Of a DNA stretch of 64,000 nucleotides, positions 34,750-47,228 are shown in pieces. Within the stretch, counting starts at the first letter, position 1. Each line of letters begins with the position of its first letter. This stretch comes from Gonapodya prolifera JEL478 (taxonomy: Eukaryota > Monoblepharomycota > Monoblepharidomycetes > Monoblepharidales > Gonapodyaceae). Both the position numbers and the translations under genes were made by a program. The DNA is taken from NCBI GenBank assembly GCA_001574975.1, contig KQ965836.1, positions 70,548-134,547 of the forward strand. The letters run 5' to 3'. The notes under the pieces are model-generated. The model worked only from the letters and a program-made list of their open reading frames with translations, ran no database searches and was not told the DNA's origin.

Positions 34750-35888
34750 TTAACTGTAAGGTGACGGTTGCGCGGATGGTTGCGCGGGTGGTTGTGTGGA
34801 ACATTGACTTGTCTCGAGTTGGGCTTTTTGTTGCATGTTGCTTTGGTAAAGTGCTGAGTTGGAGAGAATCAACAAGCGGCAACTTACCGAGTTGAATCAC
34901 ACCACCCAACAAGGCGTCCAGCTTCGGAACAGCATACGGGGAATTGCTGAATAAGTTCACCTCAAGAATTGTGCACTTGAAAAGTAAACGTTAGAGTTTG
35001 AACAGTGTGAGAGGGAGGTTGACTGCGAAAATACTGCTTACCTCGCGGCAGAAAAGCGACTGATTGGTGACGGCGGTGAAAATCTGCGACGAGTCCACCA
35101 TTGAAACATTTTGGGTGCTGAGCATGTTCAGGATATCCGCACCACCTGCAAAAGACATCCCTGTGAATCGCAAGAAAATCGTGAATCATACCAGCACTCA
35201 CAGTATCCCGACGTCGAGTTCTTCAAGCACGTTGCGGCATACATCAGCCGCGTCACGTTCCACAAATCCCCCGCCGTGAGATTCGTGGCGTCTGCTGCAG
35301 GGAGGATGTCGGAGATATTGTAGCCGAACGCGGCGATGGATTTTCCAACTGAAGTGATGTTCTGCGTTTGGGAGATGCGTGACGGGATTTAGTGTACATG
35401 GTGGGAACAAATGAAACCCACCTCGTCTCCGCAAGCCGCAATGGCGCCTTCAAAGTACTTTGTGACGACTTGGATGCATGTGCCGTTGCACAGTCTGCCT
35501 GAAAATGTCTGCACGGAGGTGGGATCGGACGTAGTCAAACCGTCGAAGAGGGAGTCGATGCAGCTGGCGAAGGGCTTTGTTGAGTGGCAAGCGCAGCCAG
35601 GGACGGTGGTGACGTAGACTCACGAAGTTGCCTTTGAATAATCGTAGATACTGTTGTTGCAGGTGCTCGAAAGGGGATAGAGCGCCTGGCGGAGGGTTTT
35701 AAACATCTCCCTGTTCGTCGGCGTGCTTTCGCGACTCCACACACCTTCGCGAGATAGTCTTTGACATTCTGGGTGGTCAGCGGTCCCTGAAGTGAAGACG
35801 AGGTCCCGGCGTCTTGTGCGTGTACGCCGACGAGGAGAAGGACGAGCGTGCCCATGAGCGTTAGCGTGGGGAGGAAAGCGTTCTGCAT
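34750..35888 (-). CDS. Secreted cysteine-containing protein, unknown function
   Basis: Begins with a clear signal peptide, MQNAFLPTLTLMGTLVLLLV followed by GVHAQDAG (cleavage likely after Ala-Gln or His-Ala). Exons then give TTQNVKDYLAKVC-like sequence, EMFKTLRQALYPLSSTCNNS, FASCIDSLFDGLTTSDPTSV, LCNGTCIQVVTKYFEGAIAA, ITSVGKSIAAFGYNISDILP and SMVDSSQIFTAVTNQSLFC. The last exons give CTILEVNLFSNSPYAVPKL and a Gln/Pro-rich tail (QPPAQPSAQPSPYS). There are several Asn-x-Ser/Thr sites and at least eight Cys, fitting an extracellular disulphide-bonded helical protein. Six or more introns, some only about 35 nt. No family recognised. A predicted secreted effector or cell-surface role is only inference. 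Confidence 0.65.
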
Positions 35889-38328
<2,440 letters not shown>

Positions 38329-38940
38329 TTTTTTAATTTTTAATTTTTGTGTTTTGAAGCCGTCAATGTGAACAAGGGTGAGGTGGGAATGGAAACTTGA
38401 GCAAGAGAAACCTCACCGGAAGGTCCGCAGGAACAGAAATAAAGTGATAATACCACAGAGATTGTGAACACGATGAGAGGGTGGTGTAAAATGGTTGAAA
38501 GACTTGAACCACCTATTCTCTTTCCAGCACCTTTACATAGGACTTGACCAATGCTTTCTGCATCTTGTGCTTTGCGCGATTACAGCCAAACCAATAAAAC
38601 TTGCTCAGCTCGATATGAAAATTGAAAACCGCGATTCAAGTTACGACATGAGCTGGCATGAAACATTCAAATTTTCCCCGCAGAGTCCGGATATCTGCAC
38701 GGCCCGGACCAGATCGGACCGCCGACCACCACGTCTGCAAAAATTTGTGCTGCTGTGGGGGGCCACAGTCGTGATCGCGACGGGGAGGGTTCTATGCTCC
38801 GAGGTGGGAACAGGTCGCTCCAATCTCTCTCGAACCTTCAACGATCGTCCACCGAATCAAGTGTGGAGCCACCCGCTGACATTTGATTTCACGTCGAAAG
38901 CATTGGAGGCCGCCTGAGGAACTTGCCCCCCTACACAACT
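38329..38940. other. Intergenic region between old yellow enzyme and nitrilase genes
   Basis: AT-rich TTTTTAATTTTTAATTTTTG just after the OYE stop is a likely terminator/poly(A) zone. No gene was recognised in the rest. Confidence 0.4.
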
Positions 38941-40438
38941 ATGCCGGTGCCCCCGAGCGGAAAAGTTAAAGTCTCTGTCGTCCAGGCGGAGCCCGTGTGG
39001 CTCGACCTACAAGGCGGAGTCGCCAAGACGATCGAGCTCATCAAGGAAGCTGGTGCTGCTGGCGCAAAGCTTATTGTGTTCCCCGAAACGTGAGCGTTCT
39101 TGTTGCTGTTGCGCGACAAAGACTGTTGCGTGATGCGAAGACTCCCCACCCTGCGGAAGCTGGATTCCTGGGTACCCCAACTACGTTTGGATGATGAAGG
39201 TCGCGGAACAGTTTCCATTCCACCAACGGTATATCGGTAAGTGATATCCGAAAGTTCTTTGAGCGTCCGACACACGGTGAGAGCCTTCCCCACCAGAAAA
39301 CTCACTCGCGACCGACGGGCCCGAAATGCTCTCCATCCGTCGCGCAGCTCGCGATGCGGGCGTCATGGTGTCGCTCGGCTACTCTGAGCGACACCTGGCC
39401 TCCTTGTACATCGCTGACACACTGATCGGCGCCGACGGCCAAGTCCTGATGCACCGCAGGAAGCTCAAGCCGACGCACATGGAACGAACGGTGTTTGGAG
39501 ATGGGAATGGATCGCATCTTGCCGTTGTGAGGACGGACGAAGGGATTGTTTCTTCGTTGAAGTGAGTTGGGGAAGTGCGAACAATCTTCCACCTTTTGCC
39601 CGCTAACTCCCAACCCGGATGCAGTTGGTAAGGTTCTTCGCGTAAAATTGATCTCATTTGTCTTCTCACGACCGCTTGATCAAAGTTGGGAGCATCTCCA
39701 GCCCCTAACAAAGTACGCGTTGTACTGCCAGGTGATCACTTTTTTGTCACGAACCAAGTCACACATTTGCTGACATCAAAACTATGCCACCTCAACGTAA
39801 GGGCGCCCAAATCCATTGCTCCCACTGGCCTTGTTTCGGACTTCGACTTGGACCAGCGTTTAGCGGGGAGACCAACACGATGATTGCGCGAAGCATGGCC
39901 GTTGAAGGTGTTGTAAACACCTCGTGCGTTGTTTCAAACCTCGCCAACAACCGACACTCCAACCCACAGGCCAGTGCTTCGTGCTTTTCTCGTCGCAAGT
40001 CATCTCTCCAAAGTCCATCGAAGAAATCTTTGTTGCGGGACACCCTGATCGAGCGCCCTTCTTGCAGCCCGGAGGTGGATTTTCGAGGATCTACGGACCA
40101 ACGGGCGTTCTTCTCACTGAAGAGAAACCCGAGAGTGAAGAGGTTCGTCACTTGTAAGACTTATAAAGTCCTTCCGTTATAAACCATCGGTCCCCACTTC
40201 GCCCACTAACCCCTTCACACTACTTTAGTGTATCATTTACGCAGAGATCGACCTGACCGAGTGCCTGTTTGCCAAGACTGCAGCAGATCCCGGCGGCCAC
40301 TACAGCCGCCCGGACGTTCTTCGGCTGGTGATCAACGACACGCCGCTCGTGCCCATGATATCTTCCGCGACGGAGTGGGAGAAGGAGAAGATTCCGGGCA
40401 CGTACGGGTTGCCCGGGTTTGGACCGCTTGTCGATTGA
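38941..40438 (+). CDS. Nitrilase (carbon-nitrogen hydrolase)
   Basis: Thiol enzyme that hydrolyses nitriles to carboxylates and ammonia. The start [20 protein letters not shown] is at 38941. The catalytic Glu is in KLIVFPET (about 39090) and the Lys in [20 protein letters not shown] (about 39450-39510). The Cys motif [17 protein letters not shown] is assembled from three exons: TTG AA at 39557-39561, a 3-nt micro-exon TTG at 39625-39627, and TTGGGAGCATC from 39686. Skipping the micro-exon would delete the catalytic Cys. Downstream exons give [12 protein letters not shown], then [20 protein letters not shown], then [36 protein letters not shown] and a C-terminus ending GFGPLVD at 40438. At least seven introns. 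Length and motif spacing fit branch 1 nitrilases. Confidence 0.9.
39625..39627 (+). other. 3-nt micro-exon in the nitrilase gene
   Basis: TTG sits between the acceptor CCCGGATGCAG and the donor GTAAGGTTC. Flanking introns are 39562-39624 (63 nt) and 39628-39685 (58 nt). Spliced, AA|TTG|TTGG reads Asn-Cys-Trp. Without it the product reads Asn-Trp and lacks the nucleophile. Confidence 0.75.
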
Positions 40439-40576
40439 TGATGGAATTATGTACAAGCTTTTGTTAGTGCCCAGAGAACTGCCGTCGTTTCAAAGTGGAG
40501 AGCAATATTTTTTTGACGATTGACCAGATTATATAATTCAGTTCAATTGAATACATGTGATCATTAGGTGAAGATC

Positions 40577-40664
40577 GGGGAAGTCGGACTTGATTGCGCT
40601 CGGCCGTGCAGAACCCGACCTGGCCCGTGGACGCGGCGAGGAGGATGGGACTGAATGGTACGGT
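40577..40664 (+). pseudogene. Fragment copy of the old yellow enzyme gene (exon 2 end plus intron start)
   Basis: The segment from GGAAGTCGGACTTGATTGCG to GGGACTGAATGGTACGG aligns with 37873-37965 of the old yellow enzyme gene. Both code for SDLIAL/ADLIAL then NPTW-P-(V/M)-DAAR-(R/K)-MGLNG and both run into the GTACG intron donor. A few codons are lost between the two blocks. Inclusion of the intron start shows a DNA-level copy rather than a retrocopy. It lies at the 3' edge of the transposase remains. Confidence 0.75.
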
Positions 40665-40799
40665 TTCACGGCGTGACCCCGAACCACGCAGCGTCGAGGC
40701 ACCAGCACCACGATCAACCCTTCGCCGCAGTCCCTTTTCCTCCACGGCTCACTCACCCTGAGTGCTGACCTGGGCAATGCGGAGCGCTCAAAGCAGTGT

Positions 40800-41855
40800 T
40801 CAAGTATGCGATTCACCTTGTCCGCGTTGAGGGCGTCGATGCCCCTCCAAATGGCCACAATCAGATCTGTCTCGGGGCGGGGCCTTGCCTTCCTCCGCAC
40901 GGTCGTTCTTGTTGACTTTGAAGGCGTGCTCAACTGGGTTGAGAAAAGGGCAGTACGGGCTGGTGTAGTGTATTTTCACGCCCACGGTATCCGCCGTCAA
41001 AGCAATGGGGATGTTGTTCTCAACCCATGCCTTGGTCGCACGGTGGAACCGGGCATTGTCAAGACGAAGGTTGGCGTCTCCGGCAGCAGTGCGGTACTGA
41101 TTTAGCGGGGGAGGTAATACCTTGTCGTGAGAAACAATGGAAGGTGACTGCGATGGCGAAGCCCTTGTAGAGAGACCACGCACCACGGGTGACACCCTCA
41201 GAGCTGCAGGTCGTGGCAACGCGGGGTTCATTAAAGAGGATGCTGGAACTGACTCTTCTACTGTGAGATAGTTTGGGACTGACTAGCGGAGCCAGGGGCT
41301 CAACGAGTAGTGTTTCCATCCTTTGGACTTGGGCTTCTTGCCATACGCGGGCTCACTGCACTTAGAGGACCCATAGCGCGGCGCCTCGTCTAGCCGGAAA
41401 CCTATCTCGTCCATGCCATCCAGGACGCGTTCTCCAACCCACACATCTCCTCCTGGAAACGCCGTGACCTCTTGCTCCGTGTACGCGTATATGAGAAGCT
41501 TCCGCGTGATGGTATTGCGCTTCAGGATGTTGGATATGGTCTGCTGAGTTACCTACAGTCGATGTCTCTCCAAAGACCAAGAGCATCGCATCGCATCGTC
41601 AACTTCCTCCTCCAGGGATCCTCCAGCATCAACAGGCACACCTCCTCTTCCACATCCCCGAAAACGTCTTTCCCCTCCCGTCTCTTCTGGGTCCGACGAC
41701 CGCTTTCTTCGGGGAGCCCCGCAGCAAAGCCAGTTATAAATGGTCCGAATCGGAATGGAGACACCGAAGGCCTCTGCAAGCACCTGCGGGCAAGCTTTCA
41801 TTCGTTGCCGCAAAACTTTACGAGCTCTTTTTTGAGAGCACTTCATAACAGTTGA
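40800..41855 (-). pseudogene. Decayed Tc1/mariner or IS630-like transposase
   Basis: Minus-strand pieces in transposase order. A helix-turn-helix region (VLAEAFGVSIPIRTIYNWL) lies at about 41700-41855. A linker and the start of the DDE catalytic domain (VTAFPGGDVWVGERVLDGMD then EIGFRLDEAPRYGSS) lie at about 41380-41480. The late DDE_3 block is LRLDNARFHRATKAWVENN then IHYTSPYCPFLNPVEHAFKV at about 40910-41060, corresponding to the second Asp and the final catalytic acid. Frames change between blocks, and no terminal inverted repeats were found, so it is probably inactive. A neighbouring copied host-gene fragment suggests sequence capture or a shared insertion event. Confidence 0.75.
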
Positions 41856-41929
41856 GTGCTAAGTTTGAACGTGACGCATGAACCGTGGCCCCGAAAGTGC
41901 AAGGGTCGCAATCGATTCTTCAGCCCATT

Positions 41930-44090
41930 GTTACATTTCATCCAACCAGAGGGACACCCAAGAAACACTTACCCAGGGCCTTAGAATGATGGAAGAACAG
42001 CTGCGCGCCACCAAAGGGAAGACCGTAGTCCGAGACGCTCCCGGGCCGCAGCGCGAAGTTGTTTCGCCACGGCAGATTTGGAGACAGAGAGGGACGAGGC
42101 CAAGACAGCAGCTCTCCTACTCGTGGAAGCAGACGAAGGCCACGCTCGGCCCGCACGAAAGGAAGTAGAATCAGCTGGCGCTCTAGTCCTCGAAGCGGAA
42201 GCGACTTCGAAGGACATCGAGGCAAAAGGGGAAGCTGCATCGCAGCCAAAAAGGAAACTGACTCGAAAGAAAATGGAGAGCAAATTTTGCTTACTATCAA
42301 GTCCCACCCGGTGAACACCTCCGCCTTTTCTGCTGCAAAGCCGCAGCGAGTCTCAGTCGATAGAAATAGTCCGGAAAATACCACTCGATAAGCCAGTTCT
42401 CCAGAAATGGGCCAAAGTCGTCGATGAATCACTTGCAATGGTTTCGGAATTGGTTCACGAAGAACGTAAGCGCGTTTCACCGTCTTCGCTCAGCAACCTT
42501 GTAACGATATGCTCGCATCAACAGCAAAACTGTTCGCGCTCCAAGGCACGAGATCGCTTGGTCATGTCTTTTCTAAATCAAAAGGTGACCTTCCATGCTT
42601 GTGGTCCCATCGATTTGAATATTAACGGCGATTTACACTTTCAGTAAACGCAAAAAACTTCCAGGTTGAATTTCCAAAACTATCTCCGCGTGATCTGTTC
42701 AAGGTCGCTGGTGTCGTTGGACATTCAGTGTTCGACTCATCTTGGGCTGTAGTGCAGTCCATTGTCACAAGAGCCCTCCACGAAATTATTCCCGGATCTG
42801 TACTGGAGCGTATAGTGCTCCCGGAGTTTGAGGTTCTTGGTCGCGGAGGATTCGGATCAGTTTCTTTGTGTGCGGAACTTTTACGTTGTTGTGTGCTACA
42901 CTTTGGTTTTCGAAATTGTTACTACAATTTGGTTTCTAGTCGAAAGACCAGTTTCGGAAAGTTCTTGCTGGCGCAAAGTTGTATATGAAAACGGCGCAGA
43001 GGTACCTTTCTCAGCGAGGGTTTCAGTTTACACAAGGGCGATCACTGACAATGTCCTTTCTCCTTCAAGAGAGCCTTCAAATTTCTTTCAGCTGGTGCTG
43101 CTGTCGACTTTTCACGCTCTACATCAATTACTCCCGAGTATCAGACTCTGTTCAAGCACCTCATGAACCTCGACGGTGCAACTTCACCAAATATGCTCAA
43201 ATACAGCACACCTGTCCCTTTCGAAGTTCTTGCCAATTTCCACTGAGGAATGTCCTTTTCCTGCCGAAGCTCTACACAACTTCAAAGCCTTTGTCCCTCC
43301 GAGAACCCTGGGCACACCTGAAGAGAAAACCAAAACATTTGATCTGCTCGTTTTTGAGCGACTTCAGGGGAGCGTTCTGCGGGACGCCTTGCAAACAACA
43401 TATAAGGACGGGGTGCCCAACCGTACGGCAACGACATGTTGCGGACAGGCAATTTCCGCAGTTCAGCAGATTCACGCGGCCAACATTGCGGACAGAGACT
43501 TCACCCCGGCTAATATGGAAAGTGAGTTGATCAGCTGGGTTTCGGCTTCTGCCTTCTTTGCATTTAAGTGAGCGACGTCGGAAGTTTTTCGACCTGCGTA
43601 TCGCCAATACCCTCCGAAATACAAAGTACCCACCCCAAACAAGGCCAATCGAGCCATACACCGTCAACCCAAGGGAAAAAGCAAAGGACACTCTCAAAGA
43701 GGGCGATCCCTCTGGGCGCTTGGGATGTGTGTCGGGATATGGAACGGTTTGAACGGGGAGAACATACAAACGGATTTGCAAGATGCGAGTGACCGCAAAG
43801 GACATACGAGGTTGGTGAAACAATCATTTTGTTGAATCTAACACACGGACACTCTGCCAATCACACCTCCGAATGGCGACACCTCATCCCGCAGTTTGTA
43901 AACTTGACAAGCTTCAGCGCCATTGCACGCGACATGTCAACACTCACTGGCTATTCTGCGTTCTCCCACTTATATCACAGATCGCACAACAGTGTCTACG
44001 GTAAAAGGATCATTTTTCACGACGTTGTGAATGAGGAAGCGCAAACATTGGTGAGTGCTATTGGTGGATGCGTGTCGCGGATGAGCTGAT
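41930..44090 (+). pseudogene. Kinase-like locus with coiled-coil N-terminus (exons unresolved, possibly broken)
   Basis: Coding-like stretches in changing frames suggest one gene. At 41980-42310 there is Glu/Ala/Lys-rich probable coiled coil (EEQLRATKGKT, then DEAKTAALLLVEADEGHARP). Next is MVSELVHEERKRVSPSSLSN (42438 on), then VEFPKLSPRDLFKVAGVVGH and LERIVLPEFEVLGRGGFGSV, the last resembling a kinase glycine loop (about 42830-42860). Then FKAFVPPRTLGTPEEKTKTF and VFERLQGSVLRDALQ, and a degenerate catalytic loop HAANIADRDFTPANM (about 43470-43515) where HRD is ADRD. Finally LTHGHSANHTSEWRHLIPQF to 44088. Some boundaries fit GT..AG introns, others do not. I do not recognise the family; fungal kinase-like expansions or crinkler-type domains are possibilities. 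Confidence 0.4.
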
Positions 44091-45345
44091 GACTCTCCCG
44101 CTGTTCACGCGCCACTTTCACGCTGGCGGCACTTCGTCCAGCAAGGAAACAGACGTGCGATGATGGTCAGGAACAAGGATGGGCACGATGAAGATGAGTA
44201 GTGGCAATTGGCATGAGTCGATTAAAGTGTTCGAGAATACTGGTCTCGCTCTGCGGATGAATGGTGTTAGCGAGCGTGACGTGGTGGGTGACAATGCGTT
44301 CGGGGACGACGAAGGTGTGCACGATGATGGGATCGGAGACGTAGATGGGGTGGGTGATGGTGCGGTGGCAACGGTGCTTATGTGGGCAATACGCGATGAG
44401 TGATCACGATGGGTTGGTGACCAAGGGAATGGGCGCGAACTATGTGGACGAAGTGGTGGGCTTCGACTTGCAATGGGAGACGGGGGGGTTTCATCAAAGT
44501 TACAATGTTCTTCAAGTGAACCAAATTTAAAAATAAAAACATTTGAAGATACCGTTTCCAAATCTCTGCTCCACCTCTGTGTTCAAAGCCGACCTCTACC
44601 CCACCCCAACCTACGCAGCACGTTCAGGGCTATCACATAGGGCTGAATTATATGACTGGATCTGCAAGTCATGTGGAGCAATAATTGGAAATGAGGGCAA
44701 ACACACAACACAGGCTGTGTCCAAGGAATCCAAAAGAGATGCACCCTTGGTCAAAGAGCATCATATGTGCACCTTAAGCCTTGGAATCAGAATTTGCAAG
44801 CCATTTTGCGCTGGTGTTGAATCTGGATGATGCAATGAAACAGGGAGTTTGAAACTCCCGGTTTATGAGGACCAAGCAAAAATCATTGGATTTTGCCGGC
44901 AGGCGTCCCAAACTGCCCAGCACGTTCAGGGCTATCAAATGAGGCCCACTGATTGTGTGGATGAGGTACAAGGGGGTTGTAAAATAACTGCTGGGCGGGA
45001 GACACGTGGCTCAAAGAGTGTTCATCTCCGCAAGATGGTTGATGTGGGAACATTGTTTTGCAATGCTTTTCCCCGAACAAACGATTGAGGCAGGAGGCAC
45101 CAAATAAGCGAAGCACCCGAGAAGTACTGCTTACACCAACGAAATACAAATAAATTTCGCTTTCCGCCCCAGCCCACTCACCCCGCATCAGTACAGCAAT
45201 CGCGCCCAGGAAATTTATATCCCCCGTTTCTCTTCTGCTGTCTTCGTCAGTCGATCTCTCCGTTGGCTCCTTCCGGCAAAACGGCAAAACCTTTCCGCCA
45301 CACACCGATTCTCACTCCGCTCGATCCCCCTTCCCGCCCCTTGCG
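44091..45345. other. Intergenic region with a 20-bp direct repeat
   Basis: No supported gene. A minus-strand Ser/Pro-rich open stretch at 44118-44561 has no homology and is probably chance. Two exact copies of CAGCACGTTCAGGGCTATCA lie 302 bases apart (44616-44635 and 44918-44937). Confidence 0.45.
44616..44937 (+). repeat. Exact 20-bp direct repeat bounding a 302-bp unit
   Basis: CAGCACGTTCAGGGCTATCA occurs at 44616-44635 and again at 44918-44937. The intervening sequence is A/T-rich and has no open frame. It could be the edges of a small non-autonomous insertion or a small tandem duplication that has decayed. Confidence 0.6.
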
Positions 45346-46845
45346 ATGACGTCCCCGCTCTCCGATTGGTGGCACGCACGCGCATCACGCCCGCCGCCCG
45401 CGCACACGCCGAACCCGCACTACGAGCGAGTCCTCGCTGGGAAGTGCGTGCTCATTACAGGTGCGTCCACGGTGAGTTGAGTTGGGATCCCTCCCCAAGA
45501 GGGGCCGGGGGCCGGGGCCAGGGCCGGTTGGGTGCTGTGGCGAGCGATCGTCCCGGGCAGAGAGGTCTCACGCGCATCGCCAACAGGGTATGGGCCGGGA
45601 GCTCGCCGGGCTGTACGTCCTGCACGGCGCCCGGGTGGCCGTCACGGCGCCCACGCTGGCCGAACTCTCGGACGCCGTCGCTGAGCTGCGCGCGATCCGG
45701 GCCCAGGCGCGGGCGCACAGGGGGTCGAAGGGACCCGACATCTGGTCCGCACCCGACGACGCCGCCGTGATGCCCCTGGCGTACGACGCGCTCAAGGACG
45801 GCGACGGGGCGCGTGTGGTGCGCGAGGCCGTGGAAGGGTTCGGGAGGGGCGGTGGAGAGGCGGAAGCGGGCCTGGACGGCGTGGTGCTGAACCATATCGT
45901 GAGCGTGTACTACCGCGCGCTTGAGGTGGATGTGGACAGGGCCATGCGGGATTTGGAGCGCGTGACCAAGGCAAATTATGTGTCGTATGTGGAGGTCGCG
46001 TTGCGTGCGTTGCCGCATTTGAGGGAGGCGGGAAAGAAGAGGGCGCGCAAGGCGATGGAGGGCGGGAGGGGTAGTCCGGATACGGAGTGGGTCAGGAGCC
46101 AGTTGGTCGCCATTTCGTCCTTGTCGGCGAAAGTGCTCAATCCGTGCACGTATGCGTATGGGGGCTCAAAGGTGGGTTGGGTGTTTGGCTTATTGAGGAG
46201 GGCTTGGTATGCTCACGTTTGCAGGCAAATTCTTTCCCAACCTACGACGTACCGGACGGGACTGGGACATAAAGGCCGGTGTATCAAATACATTTGCACT
46301 GCTGCACTTGGAGCTCGCCAACCACCGTGAGTTTGTTTTGCGACACAGTGCCACACAATACCTTCAACAAAATCTCATCCTCACCCCCATCATCCTACCC
46401 GACCCACCTGCGACGAAATCCCGTCACACCAGCTGGCTACAAAGACTACGTCTCCCAAACCACCATGCACTTTGCCGCCGTACGGACACAAGGCTTCCTC
46501 TCTGTTCAATCGCGCTTCCCCGTCCTTCCCTCCCGCTCGTCAGCTTCCGACCCGCGAGACGCCGCCTGGGCGACACTCAAGGGCGGGTGTTCGGGTCGTC
46601 TCGAGGTGCTCTTCCCCTCCTCCATCGGAATGACGGCGCCCCTGTATGCGATGGGCGGGGTACCGAGACGAGTCGTCCTGGAGGGCGTTGCGTGGGCGCA
46701 TGGCGGGTGGGAGGGCAGTTTTGGACCTCCGAAGGGGGTGGACGATGGTGTGGGTGCAGACGACGCACGACAGGGTAGTGTAGGGTCGAGCAGTGACGGG
46801 CAGCCGAGGGAGCACAAGAGTGAGACTACAATAGTACATGCATGA
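45346..46845 (+). CDS. Short-chain dehydrogenase/reductase
   Basis: NAD(P)-dependent oxidoreductase of the SDR superfamily, closest in layout to classical/11-beta-HSD-like members. Start MTSPLSDWWHARASRPPPAH. The cofactor motif is VLITGAST followed after the first intron by GMGRELAGLYVLHGARVAV (TGxxxGxG). The usual NNAG block is replaced by VLNHIVSVYY. The catalytic Ser is in VAISSLSAK and the Tyr/Lys in CTYAYGGSK, which joins through an intron ending GACATAAAG (46274) to AGVSNTFALLHLELANH. A later exon gives YVSQTTMHFAAVRTQGFL and the C-terminal SGRLEVLFPSSIGMTAPLYA. The tail (about 46730-46845) is Gly/Asp/Ser-rich. Substrate unknown. The acceptor of the final exon (about 46442) is an inference. 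Confidence 0.82.
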
Positions 46846-47228
46846 ACATTTACGTTTGATTTGAATTCGGCAAGGGGAGCGGCTTTTGTCCGGAAGGCGA
46901 TGCTCACAGCGGTGGGCGCCCGCCGCCTTAGTGGGGAGAGGGGTGGATGTCAGAGCAACGATATGTCAATGAAGGTCCGGATCAGCACCGGAGTGGTGCG
47001 ATGACGGCGGCTGGTGAGCTCCTGGTGCTCCCCCAGCCAGGTGAAGATCTGACATGAGGGGTGTGGAAGGCACCAGGCCACAGCCAAATGTGGCGGGGCG
47101 GGCCGAATTGCCGGGCCGCATTTACAGCTTCCACCAATGTTATTGTTGTTCTCCCGCCATTCTTATTGCCTATACTTCACTACCAGTGTTACTTTCAGTC
47201 GCTGCCCGCACCGCCACCCAAATTCGAA

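Noticed and set aside
38440-38530. Possible minus-strand tRNA (GGTTCAAGTCT word)
   Set aside because: No cloverleaf could be formed; the stems fail.
40440-41870. Terminal inverted repeats of the transposase element
   Set aside because: Both edges were compared by eye and no complementary ends longer than a few bases were found.
44118-44561. Minus-strand 147-codon Ser/Pro-rich open stretch
   Set aside because: Low-complexity GTGG/CCAC-rich DNA, no homology, no intron logic or promoter context.
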